Source: Mycobacterium sp. 1274761.0
GTDB taxonomy: Bacteria; Actinomycetota; Actinomycetes; Mycobacteriales; Mycobacteriaceae
Assembly (NCBI RefSeq): GCF_001668615.1
Contig: NZ_LZMC01000019.1
Location: forward strand, 62,001-126,000
DNA: 64,000 nucleotides
Direction of reading: 5' to 3'
Shown one piece after another: positions 9,134 through 19,659 of the stretch (position 1 is its first letter; the number at the start of each line of letters is the position of its first letter). The position numbers and the translations under genes were made by a program. The notes beneath the pieces were generated by a model. The model made no database searches. It was given only the letters and a program-made list of their open reading frames with translations, and was not told where the DNA came from.

Positions 9134-11485
9134 ATGCCGCAACCTTTCTCAGTGCCGGTGCTGTTTGTCAGCGAGCCGATCGTGCTGCCGACAATGGTGG
9201 TGCCCATCGAGCTCGACGACGCCGCCCGCGCTGCCGTCGACGCCGCGCAAGCCAGCGACAGCGGGAAGCTGCTGATCGCGCCCCGGCTCGATGACCGCTA
9301 CCCCACTTACGGCGTGCTCGCCTCGATCGTGCAGGTCGGCCGCGTCGCCGGTGGGTCGGCTTCGGCCGCGGTGGTCCGCGGTGAGCGTCGCGCCCACATC
9401 GGCGCCGGTACCACCGGGCCCGGCGCGGCGTTGTGGGTCGAGGTGACCGAGGTGAACGAGGAACCGGCTTCGCCGGCGACGCTGGCGCTGGCCGCAGAGT
9501 ACAAGAAGCTGCTGCTGGCGATGCTGCAGCGGCGCGACGCGTGGCAGATCATCGATTTCGTCAACAAGCTGACCGATCCGTCGCAGCTGGCCGACACCGC
9601 CGGCTATGCCTCATATCTCACCGATGTGCAGAAGCGGCAGCTGCTGGAGACACCCGGTGTCGCCGAACGGTTGAGGGCGTTGATCGACTGGACCAGCGGC
9701 CACCTGGCCGAGGTCGAGGTCACCGACAAGATCGCCGAAGACGTCCGCGCCGGCATGGACAAGCAGCAGAAGGAGTTCTTGCTGCGCCAGCAGCTCAACG
9801 CGATCCGCAAGGAACTCGGCGAGAGTGAACCGGACGGTTCCGACGACTACCGTGCCCGCATCGACGCCGCCGACCTGCCCGAGAAGGTCCGCGAGGCGGC
9901 GCTGCGCGAGGTCGGCAAGCTGGAGCGCTCCAGCGAGCAGAGCCCCGAGGGCGGGTGGATCCGCACCTGGCTGGACACCGTGCTGGATCTGCCGTGGAAC
10001 ATCACCACCGAAGACTCCACCGACTTGACGGCCGCTCGCGAAATCCTCGACGCCGACCACCACGGTCTGGAGGACGTCAAGGACCGCATCGTCGAATACC
10101 TGGCGGTGCGGGCGCGGCGGGCCCAGCGCGGCATGGCCGTCGTCGGGGGCCGGGGTTCCGGTGCGGTAATGGTGCTGGCCGGTCCCCCTGGCGTCGGCAA
10201 GACCTCGCTCGGCGAGAGCGTGGCACGGGCGTTGGGTCGCAAGTTCGTTCGCGTCGCCCTGGGCGGTGTGCGCGACGAGGCCGAGATCCGCGGACATCGG
10301 CGCACCTATGTCGGTGCGCTGCCGGGCCGGATTGTGCGCGCGATCGGTGAGGCGGGTTCGATGAACCCCGTCGTGCTACTCGACGAGATCGACAAGGTCG
10401 GCTCCGACTACCGCGGCGACCCCTCGGCGGCCCTGCTGGAGGTCTTGGACCCGGCCCAGAACCACACGTTCCGCGACCACTACCTCGACCTCGATCTTGA
10501 CCTGTCCGACGTCGTGTTCCTCGCCACCGCCAACGTCATCGAGAACATCGCATCGGCGCTGCTGGACCGGATGGAGCTCGTGCAGATCGACGGCTACACC
10601 GAGGACGACAAAGTCGCCATCGCGCGCGACTTCCTGCTGCCGCGGCAGCGCGAGCGGGCGGCGCTGACCGAAGACGAGGTTGTCGTCACCGAGGCGGCGC
10701 TGCGCAAGATCGCCGCGGACTACACCCGCGAACCGGGTGTGCGGCAGTTCGAGCGGCTGCTGGCCAAAGCGCTGCGGAAGGTCACCACCAAACTCGACTC
10801 GCGGACGCGAGGAGCGCAAGGAGGTGAGGTCGCGGCCCCGATTCGGATCGACGAGCCGGATCTCGTTGAGTTCCTGGGTCGTCCGCGGTTCACGCCGGAG
10901 TCCGCCGAGCGGACCGCCGTGCCGGGAGTGGCTACGGGCCTTGCCGTCACCGGCCTCGGCGGCGATGTCCTGTACATCGAAGCGGGCTCCACCGACGGTG
11001 AGGCGGGCCTGCAGTTGACGGGTCAGCTCGGCGACGTCATGAAGGAGTCGGCGCAGATCGCGTTGTCCTACGTTCGCTCGCACGCCGGGCAGCTCGGCGT
11101 CGACCCCGCGGCGTTGGACCGCAAGATCCACGTGCACGTGCCCGCGGGCGCGGTTCCCAAGGACGGCCCGTCGGCGGGCGTCACGATGGTCACCGCGCTG
11201 GTGTCGATGGCCACCGGTCGGCAGGTGCGCTCCGACGTCGGCATGACCGGTGAGGTCACGCTGAACGGCCGAGTGCTGCCGATCGGCGGAGTCAAGCAGA
11301 AGCTGCTTGCGGCCCAACGTGCCGGGCTGACAACGGTTTTCATCCCGCAGCGCAACGAGCCGGATCTCGACGATGTTCCTGCCGAGGTGCTCGAGGCGCT
11401 CGAGGTGCGGCCGATGACCGACGTGGCCGATATCGTCGCGCAGGCACTCGCGCCGGTGGACTCCGTCGTGACCGAAGCCGCCTGA
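9134..11485 (+). CDS. lon: ATP-dependent protease Lon
   Basis: 783 residues, the usual length of a bacterial Lon. GGAGGA stands 3 bases before the ATG. The protein has an N-terminal substrate-recognition domain starting [19 protein letters not shown], an AAA+ module with Walker [10 protein letters not shown] near residue 350 and Walker [10 protein letters not shown], and a C-terminal Ser-Lys protease domain with Ser680 in KDGPSAGV and Lys723 in GGVKQK. It degrades damaged and regulatory proteins in the cytoplasm. M. tuberculosis lacks Lon, whereas M. smegmatis has one, which helps place the organism. The promoter looks stress-controlled. The gene is followed by an 18-bp inverted repeat and appears monocistronic. 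Confidence 0.97.
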   Translation: MPQPFSVPVLFVSEPIVLPTMVVPIELDDAARAAVDAAQASDSGKLLIAPRLDDRYPTYGVLASIVQVGRVAGGSASAAVVRGERRAHIGAGTTGPGAALWVEVTEVNEEPASPATLALAAEYKKLLLAMLQRRDAWQIIDFVNKLTDPSQLADTAGYASYLTDVQKRQLLETPGVAERLRALIDWTSGHLAEVEVTDKIAEDVRAGMDKQQKEFLLRQQLNAIRKELGESEPDGSDDYRARIDAADLPEKVREAALREVGKLERSSEQSPEGGWIRTWLDTVLDLPWNITTEDSTDLTAAREILDADHHGLEDVKDRIVEYLAVRARRAQRGMAVVGGRGSGAVMVLAGPPGVGKTSLGESVARALGRKFVRVALGGVRDEAEIRGHRRTYVGALPGRIVRAIGEAGSMNPVVLLDEIDKVGSDYRGDPSAALLEVLDPAQNHTFRDHYLDLDLDLSDVVFLATANVIENIASALLDRMELVQIDGYTEDDKVAIARDFLLPRQRERAALTEDEVVVTEAALRKIAADYTREPGVRQFERLLAKALRKVTTKLDSRTRGAQGGEVAAPIRIDEPDLVEFLGRPRFTPESAERTAVPGVATGLAVTGLGGDVLYIEAGSTDGEAGLQLTGQLGDVMKESAQIALSYVRSHAGQLGVDPAALDRKIHVHVPAGAVPKDGPSAGVTMVTALVSMATGRQVRSDVGMTGEVTLNGRVLPIGGVKQKLLAAQRAGLTTVFIPQRNEPDLDDVPAEVLEALEVRPMTDVADIVAQALAPVDSVVTEAA

Positions 11486-11496
11486 CACCCGCCCGG

Positions 11497-11554
11497 CGAG
11501 CAGACGCAAAAGCTTCCGACACGCCGACGTGGAGCGAGCTTTTGCGTCTGCTCG
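11497..11554. terminator. Long inverted repeat after lon, probable terminator
   Basis: Perfect 18-bp arms (11497-11514 and 11537-11554) beginning CGAGCAGACGCAAAAGCT, with a 22-base spacer. It starts 11 bases after the lon stop and could end transcripts on both strands. The arms include AAAA/TTTT runs. It resembles the dispersed palindromes found between mycobacterial genes; compare the repeat at 42361. Confidence 0.65.
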
Positions 11555-11573
11555 GCATAGGTTGGTGGGTTAC

Positions 11574-12677
11574 ATGGCCTACGACGAGGACCTCGCCAAC
11601 CGAATCCGCGAACTCCTCGGGCCCCAGAAGGGGCTTGAGGAGAAGCGGATGTTCGGCGGCCTGGCATTCCTGCTCAACGGCAACATGGCGGTGGCGGTCA
11701 GCGGGCGCGGCGGTCTGATGGTGCGCGTGCCCGCAGCCGAGACGGCCGAACTGCTGACCCGCAAGCACGTCGAACCGATGGTGATGGCCGGCAGGGAGAC
11801 CCGGGGCTGGCTGCGGGTTTCCATCGACGGCGTGAAGACCAAACGCCAGCTGCAATCGTGGGTGGCCCGCGGCGTCGATTACGCGAAATCCCTGCCACGA
11901 AGTGAGCCCCACGTTTCGGAGATCCGCGCAACGGGCAAGTCACCTCGCGTGATCCGGATCGGCACGTCGGGCTGGTCGTATGACCATTGGACCGACGTGC
12001 TCTACCCACCGAAGACCCCGGCGTCGAAGCGGCTCGCGATTTATATCGAGGAGTTCGACACCGTTGAGCTCAACGCAAGCTTTTACCGCTGGCCACGCGA
12101 CGCCGCCTTCGCCGGTTGGCGGCAGCGGCTCCCTGACGGCTTCACGATGGCCGTCAAGGCGCATCGCGGGCTGACGCACTTCCGTCGGCTCAACAGCCCG
12201 GAACCGTGGGTGGAGCGCTTCGAGCGGTGTTGGAAGGCTCTCGGCGACCGCGCCGAGGCCCTACTCGTGCAAGTGCACCCCGAACTGGAGCGCGACGACG
12301 CCCGCCTCGACCACTTCCTCGGCCTGATGCCGCGATGGATTCCGGTAGCGATGGAACTACGGCACCCATCATGGAACGATCCCGCCGTCTTCGAACTGCT
12401 GGAACGACACGGCGCCGCCTATGTCGTGATGAGCGGTGCCAAGCTCGCCTGCGTGCCGGTCGCCACCAGCGAACTGGTCTACATCCGGATGCACGGCCCA
12501 GAACCGGCGTCGCTGTACACCGGCTCCTATTCCGACGACGATTTGCGGCGCTGGGCCGACCGCATCACGGCCTGGCACGAAGAAGGTAGGCGGGTTGACG
12601 TCTACTTCAACAACGACCTCGGCGGCCACGCTGTGCGCAACGCGCGGCTACTGCGCAATTTTCTGACCCCCACGTAA
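11574..12677 (+). CDS. Fusion of a TfoX N-terminal domain and a DUF72 domain
   Basis: 367 residues in one uninterrupted frame. Residues 1 to about 105 (MAYDEDLANRIRELLG, RMFGGLAFLLNGNMAV, GVDYAKSLP) form a TfoX_N domain, a family named after a competence regulator but mostly of unknown role. From about residue 126 (IRIGTSGWSYDHW, TVELNASFYRWP, YVYFNND-type ending VDVYFNNDLGG) the protein is a DUF72 TIM-barrel protein, also of unknown function. A GTG at 11949 could start the DUF72 part alone, but it lacks a ribosome-binding site, so I treat this as a true fusion. The ATG at 11574 follows GGTTGGTGGG. It sits between the lon terminator and a lipoprotein gene. No function is claimed. Confidence 0.8.
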   Translation: MAYDEDLANRIRELLGPQKGLEEKRMFGGLAFLLNGNMAVAVSGRGGLMVRVPAAETAELLTRKHVEPMVMAGRETRGWLRVSIDGVKTKRQLQSWVARGVDYAKSLPRSEPHVSEIRATGKSPRVIRIGTSGWSYDHWTDVLYPPKTPASKRLAIYIEEFDTVELNASFYRWPRDAAFAGWRQRLPDGFTMAVKAHRGLTHFRRLNSPEPWVERFERCWKALGDRAEALLVQVHPELERDDARLDHFLGLMPRWIPVAMELRHPSWNDPAVFELLERHGAAYVVMSGAKLACVPVATSELVYIRMHGPEPASLYTGSYSDDDLRRWADRITAWHEEGRRVDVYFNNDLGGHAVRNARLLRNFLTPT

Positions 12678-12713
12678 CGGCAGACGCTTTGCTCCCCTAG
12701 GCTGTTGCGCGAC

Positions 12714-13298
12714 ATGAGGACCATTGCCCTGACCTCCGCGGCATTGCTGGCTGTCACCGGTTGCACCGCCGAGCGCGTCGTCAACACCGGCGAATGGGCG
12801 ACAGCTACCGCGACGAGTACGTCCGTGGCGCCGTCGCTGCCGCCCACCAACCCCGCGCTCCTGCCGGACGCCCATGACTTCGCCCAAGATCTCAACGGGC
12901 AAGCGGCCTACTATTTTTCGACGCCCAGCGGCCGGTGGCAGTGCGCAATCCTGCCCCGCGACAAAGCGGGCTGTGTGGCCGCCGCCGGCGCCCTGGCGAT
13001 TACCGGCGCGCCCGACATGGTGGCGGACGCCACCGGTCAAGAGGTGCCCCCGAACGCGGTCGTCATCGAACCTCAGGGCGACCCCCACTTCGCGGCGCTG
13101 GACGCGGCCCAGTTCGAGCCGCCCGCACCGGCGCCCATGCTGCCGTTCAACCGAACGCTGATCGTGGCCCGGTTCCGGTGCAACATCCAGCAAGCCACCG
13201 GCGTGTCGTGCCTCAGCGAGGAAAGCGGCAACGGCTTCACGTTCAGCGCCGACGGGTACCTGCCGCACTACAGCGAAGTCCCGCTCGACGCGCCCTAG
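12714..13298 (+). CDS. Small lipoprotein of unknown function
   Basis: 194 residues from the ATG at 12714; a TTG three codons earlier is less likely. A short signal sequence ends in the lipobox AVTGC, with Cys17 as the lipidated residue, followed by a Thr/Ser/Pro-rich linker. The mature domain has four spaced cysteines (in WQCAIL, AGCVAA, FRCNIQ and VSCLSE), which suggests two disulfide bonds outside the membrane. I do not recognise a named domain; the pattern resembles other small mycobacterial lipoproteins. It stands 36 bases after the TfoX-DUF72 gene and ends 1 base from the stop of the convergent thiolase-like gene. Confidence 0.75.
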   Translation: MRTIALTSAALLAVTGCTAERVVNTGEWATATATSTSVAPSLPPTNPALLPDAHDFAQDLNGQAAYYFSTPSGRWQCAILPRDKAGCVAAAGALAITGAPDMVADATGQEVPPNAVVIEPQGDPHFAALDAAQFEPPAPAPMLPFNRTLIVARFRCNIQQATGVSCLSEESGNGFTFSADGYLPHYSEVPLDAP

Positions 13299-13299
13299 C

Positions 13300-14772
13300 T
13301 CAACTGAGGTTCGCCGTGCCGTCGGGGTGCACCGTGATCGCGGCGCCCGCGATGTCCTCGGCTACCGTTGCCGCCGCCTCGGCGGGGTCGGTGATCACCG
13401 CGAGCGCACGGGAACCATCGGGTGTGCGGACGGCCACGAACGCCTTCTCGGGCGATCCACCGCGGTCGAACGGTGTGGTCCAGGATTCGATGGCGCCCAC
13501 GCCGGACCACTGCGGGTCGGCCGCTCTGGTCGGTTCCGCGTCCACGGCAGATTGCACGTCTTCCCAGCGAAATTCGTGCCTCGGCGGTTGCGATCCGTAC
13601 ACGCCGAAGCTGTGCTTGGTGAGGTAACCGCCGTTGGCCGTGATCAGCCCGAGCCGACCGTCGCTGCCCGCCAATCGTTGCGCCATGGTCGCGATCGAAT
13701 GCGTCACGTAGTTGTTCCATGGACCGCCCGCGAACGTCAGCCCGCCGGTGACCGTCAATGGTCGCGCCGGATCGGCCAGCGGCAAGCCCAACTCGGCGGC
13801 GGCCACCTGAACCGCCGACGGGAAGCAGGAGTACACGTCGATGAGGTCGATGTCGTCGATGCCGACCTCGGCCAGGTCCAGCACCCGCCGGCCGCCGATC
13901 CTGATCGCAGGCGAGCTGCTGAGCTCCCACCGTTCGCCGATCGCATACGTGTCGTGCGAATCCGTCCCCGCATACGGGAAAACCCAATGCTCGGACGGGA
14001 TCTGGAGGTCGGTGGCCTTCTCCACCGATGCGACGACGATCGCCGCGCCCTGATCGACCATGTTGTTGGAGTTCATCAGCTTGGTGTAGGGCCAGCTGAT
14101 CATCCGGTTGCCCTCGTTCGGCTGCCATATCTGCTCGGCGGTCAGCGGGGTGCGGCTCCACGCATGCGGATTGCGGTGCGCGACAGCGCTGAACTGCGAC
14201 CACAGTTCGCCGATGCGTTCCCGATGATTCTGCGGTGACTCGCCCGCTTCGATGCGGAGAGCCTGCTCGAACAACGGGTAGACGTGGGCGGGCCGGTCCA
14301 GCTTGATTCGAAGTTCCGCGGGTCCGACCATCGGCAGGTTCTCGTTGGCGCCCTCGGCGAACGGCACCGACTCGTCCTGGCTGGTCCACCGCGGCTTCTG
14401 TCCGCGGTTCCGCAACCGCGTGCGGGTGCGGAATGCTTCGGCGCCCGCTATCAGCACCAGGTCGGCGCGGCCCTGCTGAATGTCTAGGCATGCCTGGTTC
14501 ACCAGCGTCTGCGGCACGTTGCCGCCCACGCCGGTGTACCGGGTGGCGGCGTCGTCGGCCTCGATGCGCTGCGCGAGAAGACGTCCGGGGTCACGGTAGC
14601 GCCACGACAGGATGTTGACGATGCGCACCGAGTCGACGGCGCGTAGCACGCGGGGGTCGGCCGCCGCGCGGGTGGCGGCCTCCATCAGGTCGATCGGTTC
14701 CACGTCGGGGTTCTCGTCGAACTGGTTGGTCTGGCCGTAGCCGACCAGCACCGGTGTGCGTGGGTTAGTCAT
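13300..14772 (-). CDS. Thiolase-like protein (TLP1 type), usual thiolase Cys and His not seen
   Basis: 490 residues; the ATG at 14772 overlaps the stop of the CoA-transferase (ATGA). It has the thiolase fold signatures (QGRADLVLIAGAEAF, DVYSCFPSAVQVAA, GGLTFAGGPWNNY) and an extra C-terminal domain after about residue 400. Where thiolases have the nucleophilic Cys (CxSG) this protein reads GGNVPQ (residues 83-88), and the GHP His motif reads GGPWNNY. It is often annotated acetyl-CoA acetyltransferase, but it fits the mycobacterial thiolase-like protein type 1 group, which binds CoA yet lacks the catalytic pair. Coupling to a CoA-transferase suggests a role in acyl-CoA metabolism. Confidence 0.8.
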   Translation of the reverse strand: MTNPRTPVLVGYGQTNQFDENPDVEPIDLMEAATRAAADPRVLRAVDSVRIVNILSWRYRDPGRLLAQRIEADDAATRYTGVGGNVPQTLVNQACLDIQQGRADLVLIAGAEAFRTRTRLRNRGQKPRWTSQDESVPFAEGANENLPMVGPAELRIKLDRPAHVYPLFEQALRIEAGESPQNHRERIGELWSQFSAVAHRNPHAWSRTPLTAEQIWQPNEGNRMISWPYTKLMNSNNMVDQGAAIVVASVEKATDLQIPSEHWVFPYAGTDSHDTYAIGERWELSSSPAIRIGGRRVLDLAEVGIDDIDLIDVYSCFPSAVQVAAAELGLPLADPARPLTVTGGLTFAGGPWNNYVTHSIATMAQRLAGSDGRLGLITANGGYLTKHSFGVYGSQPPRHEFRWEDVQSAVDAEPTRAADPQWSGVGAIESWTTPFDRGGSPEKAFVAVRTPDGSRALAVITDPAEAAATVAEDIAGAAITVHPDGTANLS

Positions 14773-17132
14773 GATCGGGTCCTCGAGGCGTTGTCGGGCG
14801 TGGACGAGGTGAACAACACGCCGTCGGCGATCAGGCGGTCGACCTCCTCGGTGTCCAGGGACAGCAGCTTGTGGCAGATTTCGCGGGTGTGCTCGCCCGG
14901 CATCGGGGCGGGCCGCAACTCCGCCCGCGGGATGTGGGCGAACCGTGCGGGGCTGGTCTCGGATGGCATGGGATGGTCGAACAGCGGATGCACCATGCTG
15001 GTGAACGATGTCCTGTGCACCAGAACGGGGTCGGCCAACACGTCGACCGCCCGGTTCATCGGTGCGGCGGGCACGCCCGCGCGCTGCAGCGTTTCGGCGA
15101 CGGTGTTCTTGTCCCGTCGCGATGTCCATTCCTGCACCGCGTCGAGGAGGCCGGTATTCTCGACGGGCAGCTCTGCGGTGCCGATCACGTCCGCCAGCGC
15201 CCGCCGGTCAGCCTCGGTCCGCAGGGAGATCGCGCACCACTCGTCCTCCCCCGCGCACGCATACACTCCGTGCAGGACAGGACCGTGGTCGACGGCGAGC
15301 CCGGCGGCCCGCGCGGCGTCAATGACGTAGCTTGTCGCGAGCTGGTTGACGGCGCATTCGGTCTGGGAAATGTGAACGTGCGCAGCGGTTCCGGTCCATT
15401 CGCGGGCGATCAGCGACGCCAGCGCGGCGACCGCTGTGATGCGGGCGGCCACATGATCGGGAAAGATCGTCGTCGCGTCATAGAAGCCCGGCGCGTCGTC
15501 AGAGGTCCACAGCTTTGTGACGCCGGCCGTGGCCCGAACCAGCGGACCGTAACCCATGCGTTCGCTCCACGGTCCCGTTGCGCCGAACGCACTGCTTTCG
15601 GCCAAGACCAGCCGCGGGTTCAAGTCACGCAACCGCTCGAGCGGAAAGCCAAGGGAGGCAAGGGTGCCCGGTTTGAAGTTGGCGAACACCGCGTCGGCTC
15701 CGGTGACCAGCTGTGCGAAGATCTCCGCGCCCCTGGGCTCGCGCAGGTTCAGGCCGAGGCCGTACTCGTTGCGGTGGGCGAGTGCCCACGAGCGGCTCAT
15801 CACCTGGCCCGGGGGGGTCTGGCGTAGCCCGTCCGGGTAGGCGGCGCTCTCGATCTTGATCACCTCGGCGCCGAGGTCGGCGAAGAGCCGCCCGAGCTCA
15901 CCGCCGGCAACGATCACGCCGAGGTCGAGAATGCGCAGACCGTCGAACGGGCGCCCGGAACTCCTCGCCTCGGGCGTGGGACGGTCGAAACCCGGACCGG
16001 CCCAAGCGGCTTCGTCAGCACCCGTCGAGGGCGCCGGCCGCGTGTACCCGCGGTGGACTCCGTCGACGACGAATGCGCCTACCGGTCCGGTGACCGCCAC
16101 TTCCGGACTGATCGCCGCCTCGGTAAGCGCCCCCACCGACCGAAAATGCTCCGAGGACAAGGTTTCCGCCGGGCTGAGCACCGCCGCGATCGGCACACCA
16201 CGTGACTGCCCTTCGGCGACCAGTTCGTCCATGGTCGCTGCTGCACACAGCTCGGCCATCAGTTCGTTGAGCTCCCGCGACTTTGCGTATCGCGCCGCGA
16301 TCGTGTCGAACTTCGGGTCCGCAAACTGCTCGGGTTCACCCAGCCATGCCCGCATGCCGCGCCACTGCCGCGGCGACAGCAGGCAGATCCTGACGTGGCC
16401 GTCGCGGCAGCCGAAGATCGGGTAGATCTGCTGGTTGCGTGGCCTACCGCGCCACAACTCGTGCGAGCGCTTCAGGCCGACGGCCGCCTGCCCTTCGGTG
16501 CCAAACGGCGGGTCCAACGACTGCACCACCGCCTCAAAACGGCTGAAGTCAATGTAATCGCCTGTGCCGTAACGCAATCGGTGGTAGTAGGCGACGAGGA
16601 CGGCCCATGCGGCCTGCGTTGCGGCGGCCGAGGAGGCGATGCCGTCGGGCGGCAGCACCGGCCGGCCGGTCGTCGGGCCCGAGCGGGACAGGGCCGTCGA
16701 CAGCGCGTATAACACCGCGTCGGTGGCAGACCATGACACCCGAGGGCCGTCCACGCCGAAGTCGGTCACCGACATCGCGACCAGGTGGGGATGCCGGCGC
16801 CACAGCTGCGCGCAGGTCATGCCGAACCCCTCGACGCCATCGGGCGCGCCACTGTCGACCACGACGTCGGCGGCCGCGACCAGCTCGAGGAAGCGGTCGC
16901 GGTCGTTGGCCTCGACGGGGTCGAGCACGCAACTGCGCTTGTTGGCGTTGTTCAACGCGAACGGGACACTGCCGCCCGCCACAAGCGGTGCCTGCGAGCG
17001 GCCGGCCGTGCCCCCGGGCGGCTCAACCTTCAGCACGTCGGCCCCGAGGTCGGCCAACAGCCGCGTGACCGCGTCGGCGTCGCCGTCGCACAGGTCCAGC
17101 ACCCGAAGCTCCGACAGCAGCACGACGGACAC
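14769..17132 (-). CDS. Tandem class III CoA-transferase (two CaiB/BaiF domains fused)
   Basis: 787 residues, twice the usual family length, with a GTG start. The first domain runs from VVLLSELRVLDLCDG to about residue 370. The second begins near 395 with FDGLRILDLGVIVAGGELG and repeats the same order of motifs. Each half keeps an Asp in the position of the family nucleophile (PPDGIAS and FPDHVAAR). Class III enzymes move CoA between carboxylic acids through an aspartyl-CoA intermediate. A double-domain form is known among actinobacteria; the substrate is unknown. It is cotranscribed with the thiolase-like gene and divergent from the phosphoketolase gene, with only 67 bases between the starts. 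Confidence 0.85.
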   Translation of the reverse strand: MSVVLLSELRVLDLCDGDADAVTRLLADLGADVLKVEPPGGTAGRSQAPLVAGGSVPFALNNANKRSCVLDPVEANDRDRFLELVAAADVVVDSGAPDGVEGFGMTCAQLWRRHPHLVAMSVTDFGVDGPRVSWSATDAVLYALSTALSRSGPTTGRPVLPPDGIASSAAATQAAWAVLVAYYHRLRYGTGDYIDFSRFEAVVQSLDPPFGTEGQAAVGLKRSHELWRGRPRNQQIYPIFGCRDGHVRICLLSPRQWRGMRAWLGEPEQFADPKFDTIAARYAKSRELNELMAELCAAATMDELVAEGQSRGVPIAAVLSPAETLSSEHFRSVGALTEAAISPEVAVTGPVGAFVVDGVHRGYTRPAPSTGADEAAWAGPGFDRPTPEARSSGRPFDGLRILDLGVIVAGGELGRLFADLGAEVIKIESAAYPDGLRQTPPGQVMSRSWALAHRNEYGLGLNLREPRGAEIFAQLVTGADAVFANFKPGTLASLGFPLERLRDLNPRLVLAESSAFGATGPWSERMGYGPLVRATAGVTKLWTSDDAPGFYDATTIFPDHVAARITAVAALASLIAREWTGTAAHVHISQTECAVNQLATSYVIDAARAAGLAVDHGPVLHGVYACAGEDEWCAISLRTEADRRALADVIGTAELPVENTGLLDAVQEWTSRRDKNTVAETLQRAGVPAAPMNRAVDVLADPVLVHRTSFTSMVHPLFDHPMPSETSPARFAHIPRAELRPAPMPGEHTREICHKLLSLDTEEVDRLIADGVLFTSSTPDNASRTRS

Positions 17133-17199
17133 GTTAGTGCTTAGCTCTGTGTGAGCCGGGTACCACTACCGCACTCGTTGTTCACCCAGCACGACAACC

Positions 17200-19659
17200 A
17201 TGGTTTCGATGAGCATCCCCATGAGCGCTGATACTGACGCACCGACCGCGCCGCGGCTGTCCGACGATGAGCTTGCCAAGATCGACGCCTACTGGCGCGC
17301 CGCGAACTATCTCTCCGTCGGCCAGATCTACCTGCTGGACAATCCCCTTCTGCGGGAGCCGCTGGCACCTGAGCACGTCAAGCCGCGTCTGCTCGGGCAC
17401 TGGGGCACCACCCCGGGTCTCAACCTGCTCTACGCCCACCTCAACCGCGTCATCCGCAAGCGCGACGCCGACGTCATCTACATCACCGGACCCGGCCACG
17501 GCGGCCCCGGCCTGGTCGCCAACGCCTACCTCGAGGGCACCTACAGCGAGGTGTACTCCGGTATCGAAGAGAACGTCGACGGTATGCGAAAGTTGTTCCG
17601 CCAGTTCTCGTTTCCCGGCGGAATCCCCAGCCATGTGGCCGCCGAAACGCCGGGGTCGATCCATGAAGGCGGCGAGCTGGGCTATGCGTTGGTGCACGCA
17701 TACGGCGCGGCCTTCGACAACCCCGACCTCGTCGTGGCGTGCGTGATCGGTGACGGCGAGGCCGAAACGGGGCCGCTGGCGGCCAGCTGGCATTCCAACA
17801 AGTTCCTCAACCCGGCCACCGACGGGGCGGTGCTGCCGATCCTGCACCTCAACGGGTACAAGATCGCCAACCCCTCCGTGTTGGCCCGGCTACCGCACCA
17901 CGAACTCGAATCGTTGCTGATCGGCTACGGCTACCGGCCGATCACCGTGGCAGGCGACGATCCGGCCAATGTCCACCAGCAGCTCGCCATCGCGCTCGAC
18001 GAGGCCTTCGACCAGATCGCGGCCATCCAACAGGCCGCGCGTGTTGACGGCGTGACTGCACGGCCGGCATGGCCGATGCTGGTGTTGCGCACACCGAAGG
18101 GGTGGACGGGACCGCGCAAGGTCGACGGCAAGCTGGTCGAAGGCACGTGGCGGTCACATCAGGTGCCGCTGGCCGAAACCCGGACCAACAAGGAGCACCT
18201 GGCACAGCTCGAAGAATGGCTGCACAGCTACCGCCCCGAGGAGTTGTTCGACGACGACGGCGCGCTGCGCGCCGAGCTGCGCGCCCTCGCACCTGCCGGC
18301 ACCCGCCGGATGAGCGACAACCCGCACACCAACGGCGTGCTGCTGCGTGACCTGGACCTGCCCGACTTCCGCGACTACGCCGTCACGGTGGACAAGCCCG
18401 CCACCGACACCGCCGAGGCCACCAAGGTGCTCGGCACCTTCCTCCGCGACGTGATCACGCGCAATCCCGACCGGTTCCGGTTGATGGGTCCCGACGAGAC
18501 GGCGTCGAACCGGCTGAGCGCCGTGTTCGAAGCGACCGACAAGGTGTGGCTGGCCGACGAAGAGCCCGGCGACGAGGACCTCGCGGCGGACGGTCGCGTG
18601 ATGGAGGTGCTCTCGGAGCATTTGTGCCAGGGCTGGCTGGAGGGCTATCTGCTGACGGGCCGGCACGGCCTGTTCAACTGCTACGAGGCGTTCGTGCACA
18701 TCGTCGACTCGATGCTCAACCAGCATGCGAAGTGGCTTTCCAGCAGCTCGCATCTGACGTGGCGTCGACCCATCGCATCGCTGAATTACCTACTGACATC
18801 CCATGTTTGGCGCCAGGACCACAACGGTGCATCGCATCAAGACCCGGGGTTCATCGACCACGTGGCCAACAAACGGCCGGAGGTGGTGCGGGTCTACCTG
18901 CCACCGGACGCCAACACGTTGCTGTCGGTCGCCGACCATTGTCTGCGCAGCCGCCACTACGTCAACGTCGTCGTCGCCGGCAAGCAGCCCGCGCTGACGT
19001 ATCTGGACATGGACTCGGCGATCGCGCACTGCACGCGTGGGCTGGGGATCTGGGAGTGGGCGAGCACTGACCCGGGAATCTACTCGGGCGACCCTGACGT
19101 GGTGTTGGCCTGCGCCGGCGACGTCCCGACCCTCGAGACACTTGGCGCAGCCGACATCCTGCGGCGCGAACTGCCCGACGTCGCCGTCCGCGTCGTCAAC
19201 GTCGTCGACATCATGCGTCTGCAACCCGACTCCGAACATCCGCACGGCCTGTCCGACCGCGAGTTCAACGCTCTGTTCACCACTGACAAGCCGGTGATCT
19301 TCGCTTACCACGGCTATCCCTGGCTGATCCACCGGCTGACCTACCGCAGGACCAATCACGCGCAGATGCATGTGCGGGGGTTCAAGGAGCGGGGCACGAC
19401 GACCACCCCGTTCGACATGGTGATGCTCAACGACCTCGACCGGTTCCATCTGGTCACCGACGTCATCGACCGGGTCGAGGGCCTGGCGACGCGGGCCGCC
19501 GGGCTGCGACAGCGGATGCTCGACGCGCGGCTGGCCGCCCGCATCTTCACCCGTGAGCACGGCGAGGACGACCCGGCGATCTCGGGTTGGACGTGGGATT
19601 CGGGCTTCCAGCCCTCGGGCCGGCAATCGATGGCGCAGGACACCGCTGACAACGAATGA
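17200..19659 (+). CDS. xfp: Xylulose-5-phosphate/fructose-6-phosphate phosphoketolase
   Basis: 819 residues. It is a TPP-dependent enzyme that splits xylulose 5-phosphate (and often fructose 6-phosphate) with phosphate to acetyl phosphate plus an aldose phosphate. Family motifs are clear: [21 protein letters not shown], the TPP-binding [19 protein letters not shown], and the C-terminal [17 protein letters not shown]. No strong ribosome-binding site marks the start; ATGs at 17200, 17209 and 17221 are all possible, and a leaderless transcript would explain this. No acetate kinase or phosphotransacetylase gene is nearby. The stop overlaps the start of the CPBP protease gene (ATGA). Confidence 0.95.
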   Translation: MVSMSIPMSADTDAPTAPRLSDDELAKIDAYWRAANYLSVGQIYLLDNPLLREPLAPEHVKPRLLGHWGTTPGLNLLYAHLNRVIRKRDADVIYITGPGHGGPGLVANAYLEGTYSEVYSGIEENVDGMRKLFRQFSFPGGIPSHVAAETPGSIHEGGELGYALVHAYGAAFDNPDLVVACVIGDGEAETGPLAASWHSNKFLNPATDGAVLPILHLNGYKIANPSVLARLPHHELESLLIGYGYRPITVAGDDPANVHQQLAIALDEAFDQIAAIQQAARVDGVTARPAWPMLVLRTPKGWTGPRKVDGKLVEGTWRSHQVPLAETRTNKEHLAQLEEWLHSYRPEELFDDDGALRAELRALAPAGTRRMSDNPHTNGVLLRDLDLPDFRDYAVTVDKPATDTAEATKVLGTFLRDVITRNPDRFRLMGPDETASNRLSAVFEATDKVWLADEEPGDEDLAADGRVMEVLSEHLCQGWLEGYLLTGRHGLFNCYEAFVHIVDSMLNQHAKWLSSSSHLTWRRPIASLNYLLTSHVWRQDHNGASHQDPGFIDHVANKRPEVVRVYLPPDANTLLSVADHCLRSRHYVNVVVAGKQPALTYLDMDSAIAHCTRGLGIWEWASTDPGIYSGDPDVVLACAGDVPTLETLGAADILRRELPDVAVRVVNVVDIMRLQPDSEHPHGLSDREFNALFTTDKPVIFAYHGYPWLIHRLTYRRTNHAQMHVRGFKERGTTTTPFDMVMLNDLDRFHLVTDVIDRVEGLATRAAGLRQRMLDARLAARIFTREHGEDDPAISGWTWDSGFQPSGRQSMAQDTADNE

